Source: Spectribacter hydrogenoxidans
Lineage (GTDB): Bacteria > Pseudomonadota > Gammaproteobacteria > Nevskiales > Salinisphaeraceae
Direction of reading: 5' to 3'
Length of the DNA: 64,000 nt
NCBI RefSeq assembly: GCF_031846275.1
Contig: NZ_JAVRIB010000013.1
Span: 1-64,000, forward strand
The notes under the pieces were generated by a model, which was given only the letters and a program-made list of their open reading frames with translations, made no database searches and had not been told where the DNA came from. Shown piece by piece: positions 42,275-51,287 of the stretch; position 1 is the first letter of the stretch, and each line of letters begins with the position of its first letter. The translations under genes were made by a program, and so were the position numbers.

Positions 42275-45200
42275 TTAAATTTCGACTTCACGCCGCGGCT
42301 CGGCGAACCACTTATAAACCGCCGGCAGCACGAGCAATGTCAGCAAAGTGGATGTAATGAGTCCGCCAACCACCACCGCGGCGAGCGGCCGTTGCACGTT
42401 GGCGCCGATGCCATTGGCCAGGAGCAGTGGCAGCAAGCCCAGAATGCTGGTTAATGCAGTCATCAATACCGGCCGCAAGCGATGTTCAGCGCCCGTGCGA
42501 ACTGCCTCCTCCATCTCCATACCCTCATTGCGAAGCTGGTTGATGTATTCGACGAGAACCACGCCGTTGAGCACCGCTACGCCGAATACTGCGATGAAGC
42601 CAACGGCTGCAGGTACCGAGACATAGAGTCCGGATATCCAGAGTGCAAAGATGCCGCCGGTTATTGCAAAAGGCACGTTGAGAAAAATTAGAGTCGCGTA
42701 GCGCAGACTATTAAAAGCACTAAACAACAGCAGAAAGATCAGTCCCAGCGTGGTGGGCACTACCAGGGTGAGCCTTTTCATCGCGCGTTCCTGATTCTCG
42801 AACTGGCCGCCGAACTCAACAAAATAGCCCGGCGGCATGTCGATTTCTTCAGCAATGCGCTGACGTAAGTCTTGGACAACGCCGCCCATGTCACGTCCCC
42901 GCACATTCATTTGCACGTAAATGCGGCGGCTGGCATTCGAGCGCGATATCTTCTTGGGCCCGGTGTAGATCGACACGTCGGCCACGCGCGACAGCGGAAT
43001 CGTGGCACCGTCGGTGGTTTGCAACGGTAGTTGCCGGATTACATCCAGGCGCTCCCGCTGGTCCTCCTGCAGCCGCAGGAAGATGTCGAAGCGGCGAATG
43101 CCGTCGAATACCAGCCCGACTGAATCGCCGCCGACGCCTACCGAAAGCGTATCCATCACCTTATCCACGGAAATGCCGTAGCGTGACAGAGCGTCGCGGT
43201 CCGGCTTGACCACTATCTGGCGCTTGCCACCCTGCTGCTGCTTGCGCACATCGGTGGCACCGGGTACGTTCTTTGCCAGCGCTTCGACCTGATCGCCCAC
43301 CTCGGAGAGCTTGTCCAGGTCTTCACCAAAGATGGATGCGACAAGCTGGGCTTGTACGCCGGACAGAAGCTCGTCGGTGCGCAGCTGAATCGGCTGGGAG
43401 AAGTTATTTGCTAAGCCCGGAATCTGTGCCGAAACCCGCTCGGCCATGGCCGACTGCAGTTCTTCGTAATCTCGGCCTGATTTCCATTTGCCCAGGGGTT
43501 TCAGAGTAATGACCGTGGCGACCACGTTGACTGGTTCGGGGTCACCGCCAACCTCGGCGCGCCCGATCCGGGAGTATGTGCCGGTTACTTCGGGAAAGCC
43601 TTTGATTACGGACTGAATGCGCTTACCGTATTCAATGGCCGACTCGAGACTGGCACCCGCTGGCAGGGTGGACCTAACCATCATGGTGCCCTCGCGCAGG
43701 GTGGGTACGAATTCCGTACCCAAACTTGGAAAGGTCAGCACGCTGGCGCTGAACAGGACCACCGTGACGCCGAGCACCAACGCCGGAAATTGCAGCGCGG
43801 CATCGCGAATCGGCCGGTAGCCTGCCTTGATCCAGCCCACGAGCCTAGGCTCGCCGTGCGCGCTCCCCTTTTTGAACAACAGTGAGACCATGACCGGCGC
43901 CAGCGTCAGCGCCACAATCAAGGCGCCGAACAACGCAAAACTGATGGTGTAGGCCATGGGCGAGAAGAGCTTTCCCTCCACGCCCTGGAGTGTGAACAGC
44001 GGCAGGAATACGATGATGATGATGCTTACCGCGAACACAATCGGCCGTGCGACCTCTCGCGAGGCCTCGCTGACCAGGCGCAGCATGGAAACGTTTTGAG
44101 CGGATCGCGTTTCTAGGTGGCGAAAGATGTTCTCGGTAATGACCACCGAGCCGTCTACCACCATGCCGATGGCAATGGCTAGGCCACCGAGGCTCATCAG
44201 GTTGGCGGATAGGCCGACGATATTCATCGCAATGAACGCGACCAGAACGGAGAGCGGCAGGCTCGCGACCACGATCAGGGTCGAGCGCAGATTTCCCATG
44301 AACAAGTACAACACCACCAGCACCAGCAGTGAGCCTGTTAACAAAGCGCCCTGCACCGTGCCGATGGCTTGCTCAACCAGACTGCCCTGCGAATAGAAAG
44401 GCGATATTTGTAAGCCTTCCGGTAGAGACTTATTGATTTCGGCGACCTTCGCCTCGACGTCTGCGAGAACTTTTTGCGTATTGGTGTCGATCAACTTGAA
44501 CACATAGCCGCCGGCGGATTCTTCACCGTTGGCCACCTGCGCGCCGCGCCGAATGGCGGCGCCGAAACCCACTTCCGCGATATCGCCAACATAGACCGGA
44601 TTGCCGTTGCGCTCGGCCACGATGATGCCGCGCAGGTCGTCCAGCCCCGCCTCACCGGAATCGACCCAGCCGTAGCCGCGGATGATGTACTCCTCGCCGC
44701 CGCGGTTGATGAACGATGCGCCCACATTGCGGTTGTTGGCGGCCAGGGCCTCGCGCACGTCGGCCACGCTCAGGTCACGCGCCAGCAGGGCATTCTGATC
44801 AAGCTTTACCTGGTATTGCTTCTCGTATCCGCCGATGGACAGCACCCCGGTCACGCCCGGCACCGTGCGCAACTGAGGCTTGACTATCCAGTCCTGAAAG
44901 GTGCGCTTTTCCATCAGCGAGTAGTTCTCGCCTTCCAGGGTGTACTGCATGATGCGGCCCAGTCCGGTGGTGATCGGGCCGAGTTGCGGCTCGCCCAACC
45001 CCGGCGGAATACCGCGGCGGGCCTCGGCCAGGCGCTCCAGCACCAGTCGCCGGGCAAAGTAGATGTCGGTGCCGTCCTCGAAATAAACGTCCACCCGGGA
45101 CAGCCCGAATATCGAGGTGGATTGCACCTTCTCGAGTTGCGGCAGGCCGTACATGCTGATCTCGATGGGATAGGAGATCAGCGTCTCCACATCCACCGGC

Positions 45201-45370
45201 GACAGGCCTTCGCTGGCGGTATAGATCTGCACCAGCGTCGGCGTAGCGTCCGGGAAGGCATCCACCGGCAGTTGCTTGAGCGACAGATAGCCGCCCAGGG
45301 CAAGGCCGGCGACGGCGACCAGTACCAGCAGGCGGTTGTTGAGTGCGTAACGGACGAGTCCGTCGATCAT
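42275..45370 (-). CDS. czcA: Heavy-metal efflux RND permease (CzcA/CusA family), pump 2
   Basis: A 1031-residue RND pump with the heavy-metal pattern. TM4 reads GGLAIAIGMVVDGSVVITEN, with A-I-G-x3-D-G-S, the HME5-like motif as I recall it (nickel/cobalt/zinc uncertain). Start: MIDGLVRYALNNRLLVLVAVAGLALGG, ATG at 45370 after GGGAG. It follows the adaptor gene by 18 bp. It shares the general fold of pump 1, but the sequence is clearly different, so the two are not a recent duplication. Confidence 0.93.
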   Translation of the reverse strand: MIDGLVRYALNNRLLVLVAVAGLALGGYLSLKQLPVDAFPDATPTLVQIYTASEGLSPVDVETLISYPIEISMYGLPQLEKVQSTSIFGLSRVDVYFEDGTDIYFARRLVLERLAEARRGIPPGLGEPQLGPITTGLGRIMQYTLEGENYSLMEKRTFQDWIVKPQLRTVPGVTGVLSIGGYEKQYQVKLDQNALLARDLSVADVREALAANNRNVGASFINRGGEEYIIRGYGWVDSGEAGLDDLRGIIVAERNGNPVYVGDIAEVGFGAAIRRGAQVANGEESAGGYVFKLIDTNTQKVLADVEAKVAEINKSLPEGLQISPFYSQGSLVEQAIGTVQGALLTGSLLVLVVLYLFMGNLRSTLIVVASLPLSVLVAFIAMNIVGLSANLMSLGGLAIAIGMVVDGSVVITENIFRHLETRSAQNVSMLRLVSEASREVARPIVFAVSIIIIVFLPLFTLQGVEGKLFSPMAYTISFALFGALIVALTLAPVMVSLLFKKGSAHGEPRLVGWIKAGYRPIRDAALQFPALVLGVTVVLFSASVLTFPSLGTEFVPTLREGTMMVRSTLPAGASLESAIEYGKRIQSVIKGFPEVTGTYSRIGRAEVGGDPEPVNVVATVITLKPLGKWKSGRDYEELQSAMAERVSAQIPGLANNFSQPIQLRTDELLSGVQAQLVASIFGEDLDKLSEVGDQVEALAKNVPGATDVRKQQQGGKRQIVVKPDRDALSRYGISVDKVMDTLSVGVGGDSVGLVFDGIRRFDIFLRLQEDQRERLDVIRQLPLQTTDGATIPLSRVADVSIYTGPKKISRSNASRRIYVQMNVRGRDMGGVVQDLRQRIAEEIDMPPGYFVEFGGQFENQERAMKRLTLVVPTTLGLIFLLLFSAFNSLRYATLIFLNVPFAITGGIFALWISGLYVSVPAAVGFIAVFGVAVLNGVVLVEYINQLRNEGMEMEEAVRTGAEHRLRPVLMTALTSILGLLPLLLANGIGANVQRPLAAVVVGGLITSTLLTLLVLPAVYKWFAEPRREVEI

Positions 45371-45388
45371 GATGTGCTCCCTGCCAGA

Positions 45389-46714
45389 TTAGTGGCTGTG
45401 CGCGGCGCTACGGCCGGAGGCGGTCAATGCGGACTTGAGGTCGAAGGCACCGGTGGTAACGACCCGGTCGCCCGCGGCGAGTCCGCTGCGGATTTCCACC
45501 TGACCACCGCCCTCGTCACCGGTTGTCACCGTGACGGCCCTGAAAGCGCCATCCTCGTCACCGGGCACGAATACCACCGAGTCATCCTCGACGGTCTGGA
45601 CCGCGTCGACCGGCACCAGCGCAAAGCGCTGCTCGGCATCGGTCTGAATGCGGGCGGTGCCGAACATGCCGGCGCGCAGGTTGCCGTCGTCGTTGGGCAC
45701 CACGGCGCGTACCCGTACCGTGCGTGATTGCTCGTCCAGCTCGCGTGAGACCCAGTCAGTCTTGCCCTCAAACGTCTGGTTGGGCAGCGCCCGCACGCTC
45801 AGTGTCACCTGTTGGCCCAGGCCCAGCCGCGGCAGGTCTTTCTCGAACGCCTCGATCATTACCCACATGGTTTCGTTGTTGACGATGTGGATAGGCGTCT
45901 GCTGAGCGGATACGGTCTGCCCCGGCACCAGGTCCCGACGCTGGATGGTGCCGGCAAGGGGCGCGGTCAGCTGATAACGCGACAGCGGCTGTTCGCCGCC
46001 CACTGAAATCGCGCCGATGTCCCCGTCGTCGAGCCCGTACAGGCGCAGCTCGGCGCGGGCGGCATCGCGTTCCGCCTTGGCCTGCTGGTAGTCGGCGCGC
46101 GATTCGAGCAGCTCGGCCTCGCTGGTGATCTGGTCCTCGGCCAGCTTCTTGTCGCGCTGATATTCCGAGAGTGCCGCGCCGAAACGGGCTTGTGCCGTCA
46201 GGTAGCTTGCCTTGGCTCGCCCGAGTTCCACCGAATCGAGTATCGCGACGGTGTCGCCGGCGGCAACGGTGTCGCCGAGATCCTTCGTGACCTCGACCAC
46301 CTTGGCCTCAAGGCGGGGACCGACCCGGGCGACCCGGTCGGCGTCGAAGCGCGCGGTAGCCGGCGCCTGCACCACGGCGGTGGCCGAACCGGCCCCGGCT
46401 GCACTGATTTTCAGATCGAGCTGCTGGCGCTGATCCGACGTCAGATGGATGCGGCGCTTGTCGCCGGCATGCTCGTCGTGTCCACCGCCCTCTTCCTCAT
46501 GCGAATCGCCGGATGTCTGCCCGGTGTGTTCGCCTTCATGCTCGCCCTCGTGTTCCGAGTTGCCGTGATTCTGGCCTTCATCTTGATGATCGGATGTCGG
46601 CTGCTTGCCGGTGTCGGCGGCATTTGCCGAGTCACCGGATAGCGGATTGCAGGCGGCAAGCGGTGTCGCTACCGCGAGCAGGCAGAAAATTCTCAACCAA
46701 TGAACGTTTGGCAT
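45389..46714 (-). CDS. czcB: RND efflux periplasmic adaptor (CzcB), pump 2
   Basis: A 441-residue lipoprotein adaptor (lipobox PLAAC, C22). The mature N-terminus is very His/Glu-rich (about residues 40-90: EHEGEHEGEHTGQ, SHEEEGGGHDEHAGD), a probable metal-binding tether. The barrel-sandwich and coiled-coil hairpin follow (ARFDADRVARVGPRLEAKVV, TAPLAGTIQRRDLVPGQTV, VPVDAVQTVEDDSVV), ending SAAHSH. CCGGAG precedes the ATG. It links czcA2 to czcC2. Confidence 0.92.
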   Translation of the reverse strand: MPNVHWLRIFCLLAVATPLAACNPLSGDSANAADTGKQPTSDHQDEGQNHGNSEHEGEHEGEHTGQTSGDSHEEEGGGHDEHAGDKRRIHLTSDQRQQLDLKISAAGAGSATAVVQAPATARFDADRVARVGPRLEAKVVEVTKDLGDTVAAGDTVAILDSVELGRAKASYLTAQARFGAALSEYQRDKKLAEDQITSEAELLESRADYQQAKAERDAARAELRLYGLDDGDIGAISVGGEQPLSRYQLTAPLAGTIQRRDLVPGQTVSAQQTPIHIVNNETMWVMIEAFEKDLPRLGLGQQVTLSVRALPNQTFEGKTDWVSRELDEQSRTVRVRAVVPNDDGNLRAGMFGTARIQTDAEQRFALVPVDAVQTVEDDSVVFVPGDEDGAFRAVTVTTGDEGGGQVEIRSGLAAGDRVVTTGAFDLKSALTASGRSAAHSH

Positions 46715-46733
46715 CTGAGTCTCCGGGAGATGT

Positions 46734-48020
46734 CTATTTCCGCGGGCCGGAATTGGCCGCGCTCGTATTGCTCATCACCACCAGACCTCCGGTGGCACGT
46801 TCCAGATCGGTGCCGGCGTTAACCAACGCTTCCAGTGCATCGAGATAGTCGCGGCGGGTGTTGATCAGTGTGTCCTGCGCGGCGGTCAGGGCCGGGGCGC
46901 CGAGTTCGCCGGCTTCGAAGGCACGCTGAGTCAGTTCGAAGTTCTGCCGGGCGGCATCGACCACTTCGTCGGACAGTGCAGCGACCCGCTGGCGCGCGGC
47001 CTCGTAGTCGGCTACGGCGGAAAGCACCTGGCTGCGTACGGTCAGTTGAAGGACGTCGCGCTCCAGACGCGCGGCGTCCAGCTCCGCCTGGGCCTGCTTG
47101 CGCTCGCCGCCAAAGCGGTGCAGTAGCGGCAGCTCGAAGGACACACCGCCGCCGGTTATCTCGTTCGTCTCCTCCTCACCGTAAAAGCCGAACACCGTGA
47201 GGTTGGGCACGATCTGACGATGCGCGAGCTTGAGTTCCTCCTGCGAGGCGCTGACTTCCCTTGCCGCAGCGGCCAGATCGCCACGTCTGGCAATCGCGCG
47301 TTGCAGCAATTGCGCCTGACTCGGCAGCTCTAGAGGCGCCGGGTTTAGCCGGCCCTGCAGGGAAATCGACTTTGCGGGGTCGACGGCGAGCAACTCAGCC
47401 AACTGCAGACGTGCCTGGGCCTGTCGGTTCTCGGCCTGCGCGAGCAGGGCTTGGCTGCGGCCCAGCCCGATGCGGGCGGTGTTGGCTTCCAGCCGTGTGG
47501 CCTTGCCGGCCTCCAGGCGACGCTTAGCGTAGTTTTCCAGATCGCGGTTGACCTGCAGCACGTCCTCGGCGGTAGCCACCGCCCGTTCGGCCACCAAGGC
47601 CTGTAAAAAAGCCGCGCGCACCCGCGCGAACGTCGCGCTGCCGAGAAAATCCAGCCGCGACTGCGCGCCCGACAGGCGGGATTTCGCAGCGTCCTCGCGT
47701 AAACCGCCCTGGCCTGCAATCCAGAAAGTCTGGGATAGGCGGATATCGATGTCCGTCGACGTGGCGCCGCTGGGCCCTTCGCGCTCGGCTGTGCCAAGTT
47801 GCAGTTGCGGATTGGAAGGCACCGCCACGTCGGCGTGCTCGAGCACGCCCTCGCTGCGACGAAGCTCGATGCGAGCACCGCGCAAAGTGGGGTTGTATTG
47901 GCCGGCCCAGGACAGGGCCTGATTCAAGGTTAACGGCTGCGGCAGTTGTTCGCGTTCAGCCGCATGGCCGCCGGCTGGCAGACAGAGTCCGGCCACGCCG
48001 ATCAACAGGAAAAATCGCAT
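46734..48020 (-). CDS. czcC: Outer-membrane efflux channel, TolC family (CzcC), pump 2
   Basis: A 428-residue protein with signal peptide (ending LPAGGHAAE, about residue 21). OEP repeats with long helices are visible (LTLNQALSWAGQYNPTLRGARIEL, ELPSQAQLLQRAIARRGDLAAAAREV). It ends in VVMSNTSAANSGPRK. It is the third structural component of the second pump. The gene upstream (48084) is the small periplasmic regulator-like protein. Confidence 0.92.
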   Translation of the reverse strand: MRFFLLIGVAGLCLPAGGHAAEREQLPQPLTLNQALSWAGQYNPTLRGARIELRRSEGVLEHADVAVPSNPQLQLGTAEREGPSGATSTDIDIRLSQTFWIAGQGGLREDAAKSRLSGAQSRLDFLGSATFARVRAAFLQALVAERAVATAEDVLQVNRDLENYAKRRLEAGKATRLEANTARIGLGRSQALLAQAENRQAQARLQLAELLAVDPAKSISLQGRLNPAPLELPSQAQLLQRAIARRGDLAAAAREVSASQEELKLAHRQIVPNLTVFGFYGEEETNEITGGGVSFELPLLHRFGGERKQAQAELDAARLERDVLQLTVRSQVLSAVADYEAARQRVAALSDEVVDAARQNFELTQRAFEAGELGAPALTAAQDTLINTRRDYLDALEALVNAGTDLERATGGLVVMSNTSAANSGPRK

Positions 48021-48083
48021 TGCGAGTCCTCATCGCTTGGAAAGGCGCGCAGGCATCAGCCCGCGCGATTGACGCGAAGGGAC

Positions 48084-48422
48084 TCAGGCTATGGGAGGTA
48101 TGAAGGGCGGGTCGGTCTGGAGCGTAGTCAGCGCCGGATTGCTCGTTCTACGATGATCTGTCGTCGACTCGAAATCGGCGTCAAATAATGAGGGGGCCAA
48201 GGCCACCAGATGGGCCCCGGCGTGACAGCAATGGTCGCAGCGATCCACCACGTCACCGTTATCTTCGTGCGCATGGCCGTTGGCAACCTGCGCGGCTTCA
48301 TCGGTGGCAATCGGTATGTCCACATGCCAAGCCCAAGCAATTGCGCTTACGCCAAGCATGAACGCTGCCAGCCAGTGAACAGCGTTTAAATAGCTTCGAG
48401 AGTGGCGTACGGCCCTAGTCAT
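48084..48422 (-). CDS. CzcI-like small exported metal-binding protein
   Basis: A 112-residue protein. The hydrophobic segment LAAFMLGVSAIAWAWHVDI (about 19-37) acts as signal peptide or anchor. It is followed by metal-ligand motifs GHAHEDNGD and DRCDHCCHAGAHLVALAP, typical of CzcI or DUF2946-like proteins next to czc operons. It probably senses or binds metal in the periplasm. It is the first gene of the czcI-czcC-czcB-czcA-PII operon. Confidence 0.7.
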   Translation of the reverse strand: MTRAVRHSRSYLNAVHWLAAFMLGVSAIAWAWHVDIPIATDEAAQVANGHAHEDNGDVVDRCDHCCHAGAHLVALAPSLFDADFESTTDHRRTSNPALTTLQTDPPFIPPIA

Positions 48423-48437
48423 TGCGAAGGTAGACTA

Positions 48438-48453
48438 CGCAAATCCATTTGCG
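48438..48453. promoter_or_regulatory. Palindrome upstream of the czc operon
   Basis: CGCAAATCCATTTGCG has 7-bp arms with a 2-nt centre and lies 16 bp upstream of the czcI-like start. This is a plausible operator for the metal operon. No regulator gene for it was recognised in the window. The wider spacer to 48624 also holds a perfect DnaA box TTATCCACA (48573-48581) and GGGACA repeats (minus strand, about 48584-48603). Confidence 0.4.
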
Positions 48454-48624
48454 TTCACAAATAAGCAGATTGCACTTGCGGGCTTCCGTATCCACAAGGA
48501 ACGGCAGGAGTATGCTGTGTATTTTCTGACCAATTAGGCTCGGAGGGGCGTCTCGGCTGTGCCTGACGGGATTTATCCACAGCCTGTCCCATAATTTGTC
48601 CCCCGATCCTGTGGAGGGCGTTAT

Positions 48625-49098
48625 CTACCCGTCTTCGCTAAGTGTTGGCTCTCCAACCAAGCCTAGGCTTAGTCGAGCGTAGCGATCATGTAAATCGGCA
48701 TATTCTAATTCGATAAACGTTAAACGATCCACAAGCTCATTCTTCGTCAGACGTAATAGCCGCCTCCTTGCGGCAGGGGTATCTCGTCCAACTGCTAAGC
48801 GAGCCAGATTCGATCGAGATACACTTTTACGCGCTCGACGATTGTTTACGCGGCCAATGTGCTTCGCTTGATCGAATAGACGTCGCGCATCTTCATTGGT
48901 AATGATCGCTGACTGACTAATCCCTTTATGCTCACTGTCTAAATGTTTTGATGTCGAGCAGATCGCAGCCAGGGTGACGCGTTGTTTTTTCTTTTGTAAT
49001 TCCTCTATGGCGAGCCGGACCAATCTAACCGTCCGCTCGCGCTTTGCCTGGTAAATCGGTGTGAGCCAGGGCTTTTGTTGTGTATTGCTGGCTTTCAT
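48625..49098 (-). CDS. tnpC: TnpC-like accessory protein of a Tn554-type module
   Basis: A 157-residue basic protein (TPIYQAKRERTVRLVRLAIEEL, LAAICSTSKHLDSEHKGISQSAII) with helical character and a C-terminal coiled coil. It overlaps tnpB's start by 4 bp and occupies the TnpC place of Tn554. There the small protein sets transposition orientation and frequency. Sequence alone gives only weak family support; position gives most of the call. Confidence 0.6.
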   Translation of the reverse strand: MKASNTQQKPWLTPIYQAKRERTVRLVRLAIEELQKKKQRVTLAAICSTSKHLDSEHKGISQSAIITNEDARRLFDQAKHIGRVNNRRARKSVSRSNLARLAVGRDTPAARRRLLRLTKNELVDRLTFIELEYADLHDRYARLSLGLVGEPTLSEDG

Positions 49099-51287
49099 GT
49101 TCGATAATCGATGCTAATGGAAGGTTGCTCATTTTTCTCATCCGATTCGCATTCCTCCATCAGATCCATCTCTCGTAATTCTAGCTTGCAGTCTTCTACT
49201 AGGCGTCGCATCCGTGCTGCCTCCGGCAATAGGCCTTCGTTGGTAGCATAGCCGACCTCACCCTTTGCCCAGTCCAGTTTTCTAATGACTTGCGAGCGCT
49301 TCGTGGGGTCGGGGACTTTGCCTGCGCAACCAATGCACTCGAACTTTGTTTGGCAGTAGCCGTGGCTCACACAGACTCCCCCGATGACCTCGCTGAGGGT
49401 GCCTGCTTTACCCTGGGCTTCTTGATACAATTCCTGAAGCTCAGCGGGTGAGCGAGTTAGCTTCTCTTCGACATCCAGATCAAGGGCGACACTGGACAAG
49501 TACTCGTCGGCAGATTGCGCGACCATCGAGCGCGTGGGCCCTGAATAGTACTTGGTCACATCCACATTTTTTTGGTGGAGTAGCTCCGCGACGACATCTA
49601 CAGGCATTTTAGCTACCTGTACAGCATGAGTCGCGAAAACGTGGCGAAGCAGGTGGGCGGTTATGTTGACTGCGCTGCCGTCTACGGCTCGGCCGCTGCA
49701 TCCATGAGTTATAAATCGCAAGCAAGATTGAAGTGTGCTCGGCGACAAGTGCCTGCCGTGTAGCTGGAAAACATAGCGCCTTGGAAGAAAATCTGAAAAT
49801 CGACTGGAATATGTTGAGAAAGGGACTACGGGCAACGGTTGCCCTGCTGGGAGTTCATAATTTTCTGCTAAAGCTCTCGCAACGCGGTATAGCAATTTTT
49901 TTGTATCGTCCCCTATGAAGTAATCGGCTTTCTCGTCTGACTTAGCGCCTTTGGGCGTTACACGTAGAATGTACCGCTCTTTTTTCGTAGTGCCTTTTTT
50001 GCCAGTAGGCGCCCGAAAGTTGAGCCGAACAAGACTGTCTCGATCCAATGCTACCTGTAAAACTTCCGACATTCGCGCGCCTGTGGTCGTGACAACATTT
50101 AGCGCTAACAACCCAAAGAGCGCGCTCAAATACATACTCTCCGGGTCAAGCAATACTCCGTCGGCAGCCTTGGCTAGCCGTGAGGCAGCTATTCCTTGGG
50201 GTAGCGTCGGCTTGTTCAAGCAAAGGAGGCCCTTATGAGTGGTGGTGAATGCCGTCTCCGGATAGCCCCAATCTCTTAGAAGGTTGCGGGCCGCATTTGA
50301 ATTGGGGTTTCTGGAAGCTCCGATCAATCCCGCTTCGGCGAGTTCGTAAAACCAGAATGGTGGCTCGGCCTGATCTTCGTCACGTAATACCTCGACGAAC
50401 GGCTGCCCATATTCGTTGTCCGCAGCTGCCGCCCAAGCTAAATCAAGAATCTTTTCCGAGAACTTATTGCTATGTCTTATTACGAAAGCCGGCCACGTCC
50501 AAAAGCGTAATTGAATAGTTCGGCCATGCTCTTCGTATGCGACAGAAGGTGGGAAATTATAAAAAGATTTCTCTGCTAGATGAATGTTGTCGCGATAGAT
50601 GCCCAGCAGGCGCTGTAACTCATTGGTTCGCTGGTACGCTGCTGCCCTCAATTCTGAGTATGTAGGCATTACAACGTCGACGTGCTCTCGGCGCTTCTGC
50701 CTTGTATGTGCGTCTAGATTATTTTGAGTTAAATAAATTTTGGTAGAGGTTAGGTTGGCGAGAGGTAGTAAAAGCGGCCTGTAATTGGGTTTCAGGTGGA
50801 AGGGTAAAGCTTGATGCCAGCGGTGCATTTTCGTTGCGGCGGCTTGATAACGCCAAAGAAAGTCGGTTCGTGTTCGGGCGGAGTCCCGCCCGATCAATCC
50901 GCTCGCGTATGCGGGAAGCACCTCGTCCGGCTGAAAATCTGTCATAGACGTCAGCCGTCGCGGCAAGTATCGGGAGTGACCAAAAAAAAGCCGGAAACGC
51001 TTGCTGAGCAGCCCAAGGGTGGAGTAGGTACTACTGGGTGCTACGTTCTGAGCGGAAACAATCAGTGCCCATAGCGTCAAGGCGTCCGCCCAGGGCTGCT
51101 CGTTGATGTGCTTGATCAAGTAAGTGATCGACTTCGCGTGAAGGCCCGGTAACTTCTTACTGCGACTTAAATCGAAAGCGGTTTGTGGCGCTTCAAAGAT
51201 ATAAGGAGATAGCCCGTTCATGTCGGCAAGGTCGTAATTATTTCTTTTCGCGCTAAGGGTGAAGGGTGTTGTCATGGGTCTATTCAC
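49095..51287 (-). CDS. tnpB: TnpB-like tyrosine recombinase
   Basis: A 730-residue recombinase. Catalytic residues visible: Arg in TTGARMSEVLQVALD, HLLRHVFATHA (H-x2-R), and the Tyr in LLHQKNVDVTKYYSGPT. A Cys cluster near the C-terminus (CVSHGYCQTKFECIGCAGK) looks like a zinc-binding site. Its length fits the larger Tn554 recombinase. It overlaps TnpA by 8 bp. Its GC is below the flanking DNA. Confidence 0.88.
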   Translation of the reverse strand: MNRPMTTPFTLSAKRNNYDLADMNGLSPYIFEAPQTAFDLSRSKKLPGLHAKSITYLIKHINEQPWADALTLWALIVSAQNVAPSSTYSTLGLLSKRFRLFFGHSRYLPRRLTSMTDFQPDEVLPAYASGLIGRDSARTRTDFLWRYQAAATKMHRWHQALPFHLKPNYRPLLLPLANLTSTKIYLTQNNLDAHTRQKRREHVDVVMPTYSELRAAAYQRTNELQRLLGIYRDNIHLAEKSFYNFPPSVAYEEHGRTIQLRFWTWPAFVIRHSNKFSEKILDLAWAAAADNEYGQPFVEVLRDEDQAEPPFWFYELAEAGLIGASRNPNSNAARNLLRDWGYPETAFTTTHKGLLCLNKPTLPQGIAASRLAKAADGVLLDPESMYLSALFGLLALNVVTTTGARMSEVLQVALDRDSLVRLNFRAPTGKKGTTKKERYILRVTPKGAKSDEKADYFIGDDTKKLLYRVARALAENYELPAGQPLPVVPFSTYSSRFSDFLPRRYVFQLHGRHLSPSTLQSCLRFITHGCSGRAVDGSAVNITAHLLRHVFATHAVQVAKMPVDVVAELLHQKNVDVTKYYSGPTRSMVAQSADEYLSSVALDLDVEEKLTRSPAELQELYQEAQGKAGTLSEVIGGVCVSHGYCQTKFECIGCAGKVPDPTKRSQVIRKLDWAKGEVGYATNEGLLPEAARMRRLVEDCKLELREMDLMEECESDEKNEQPSISIDYRT

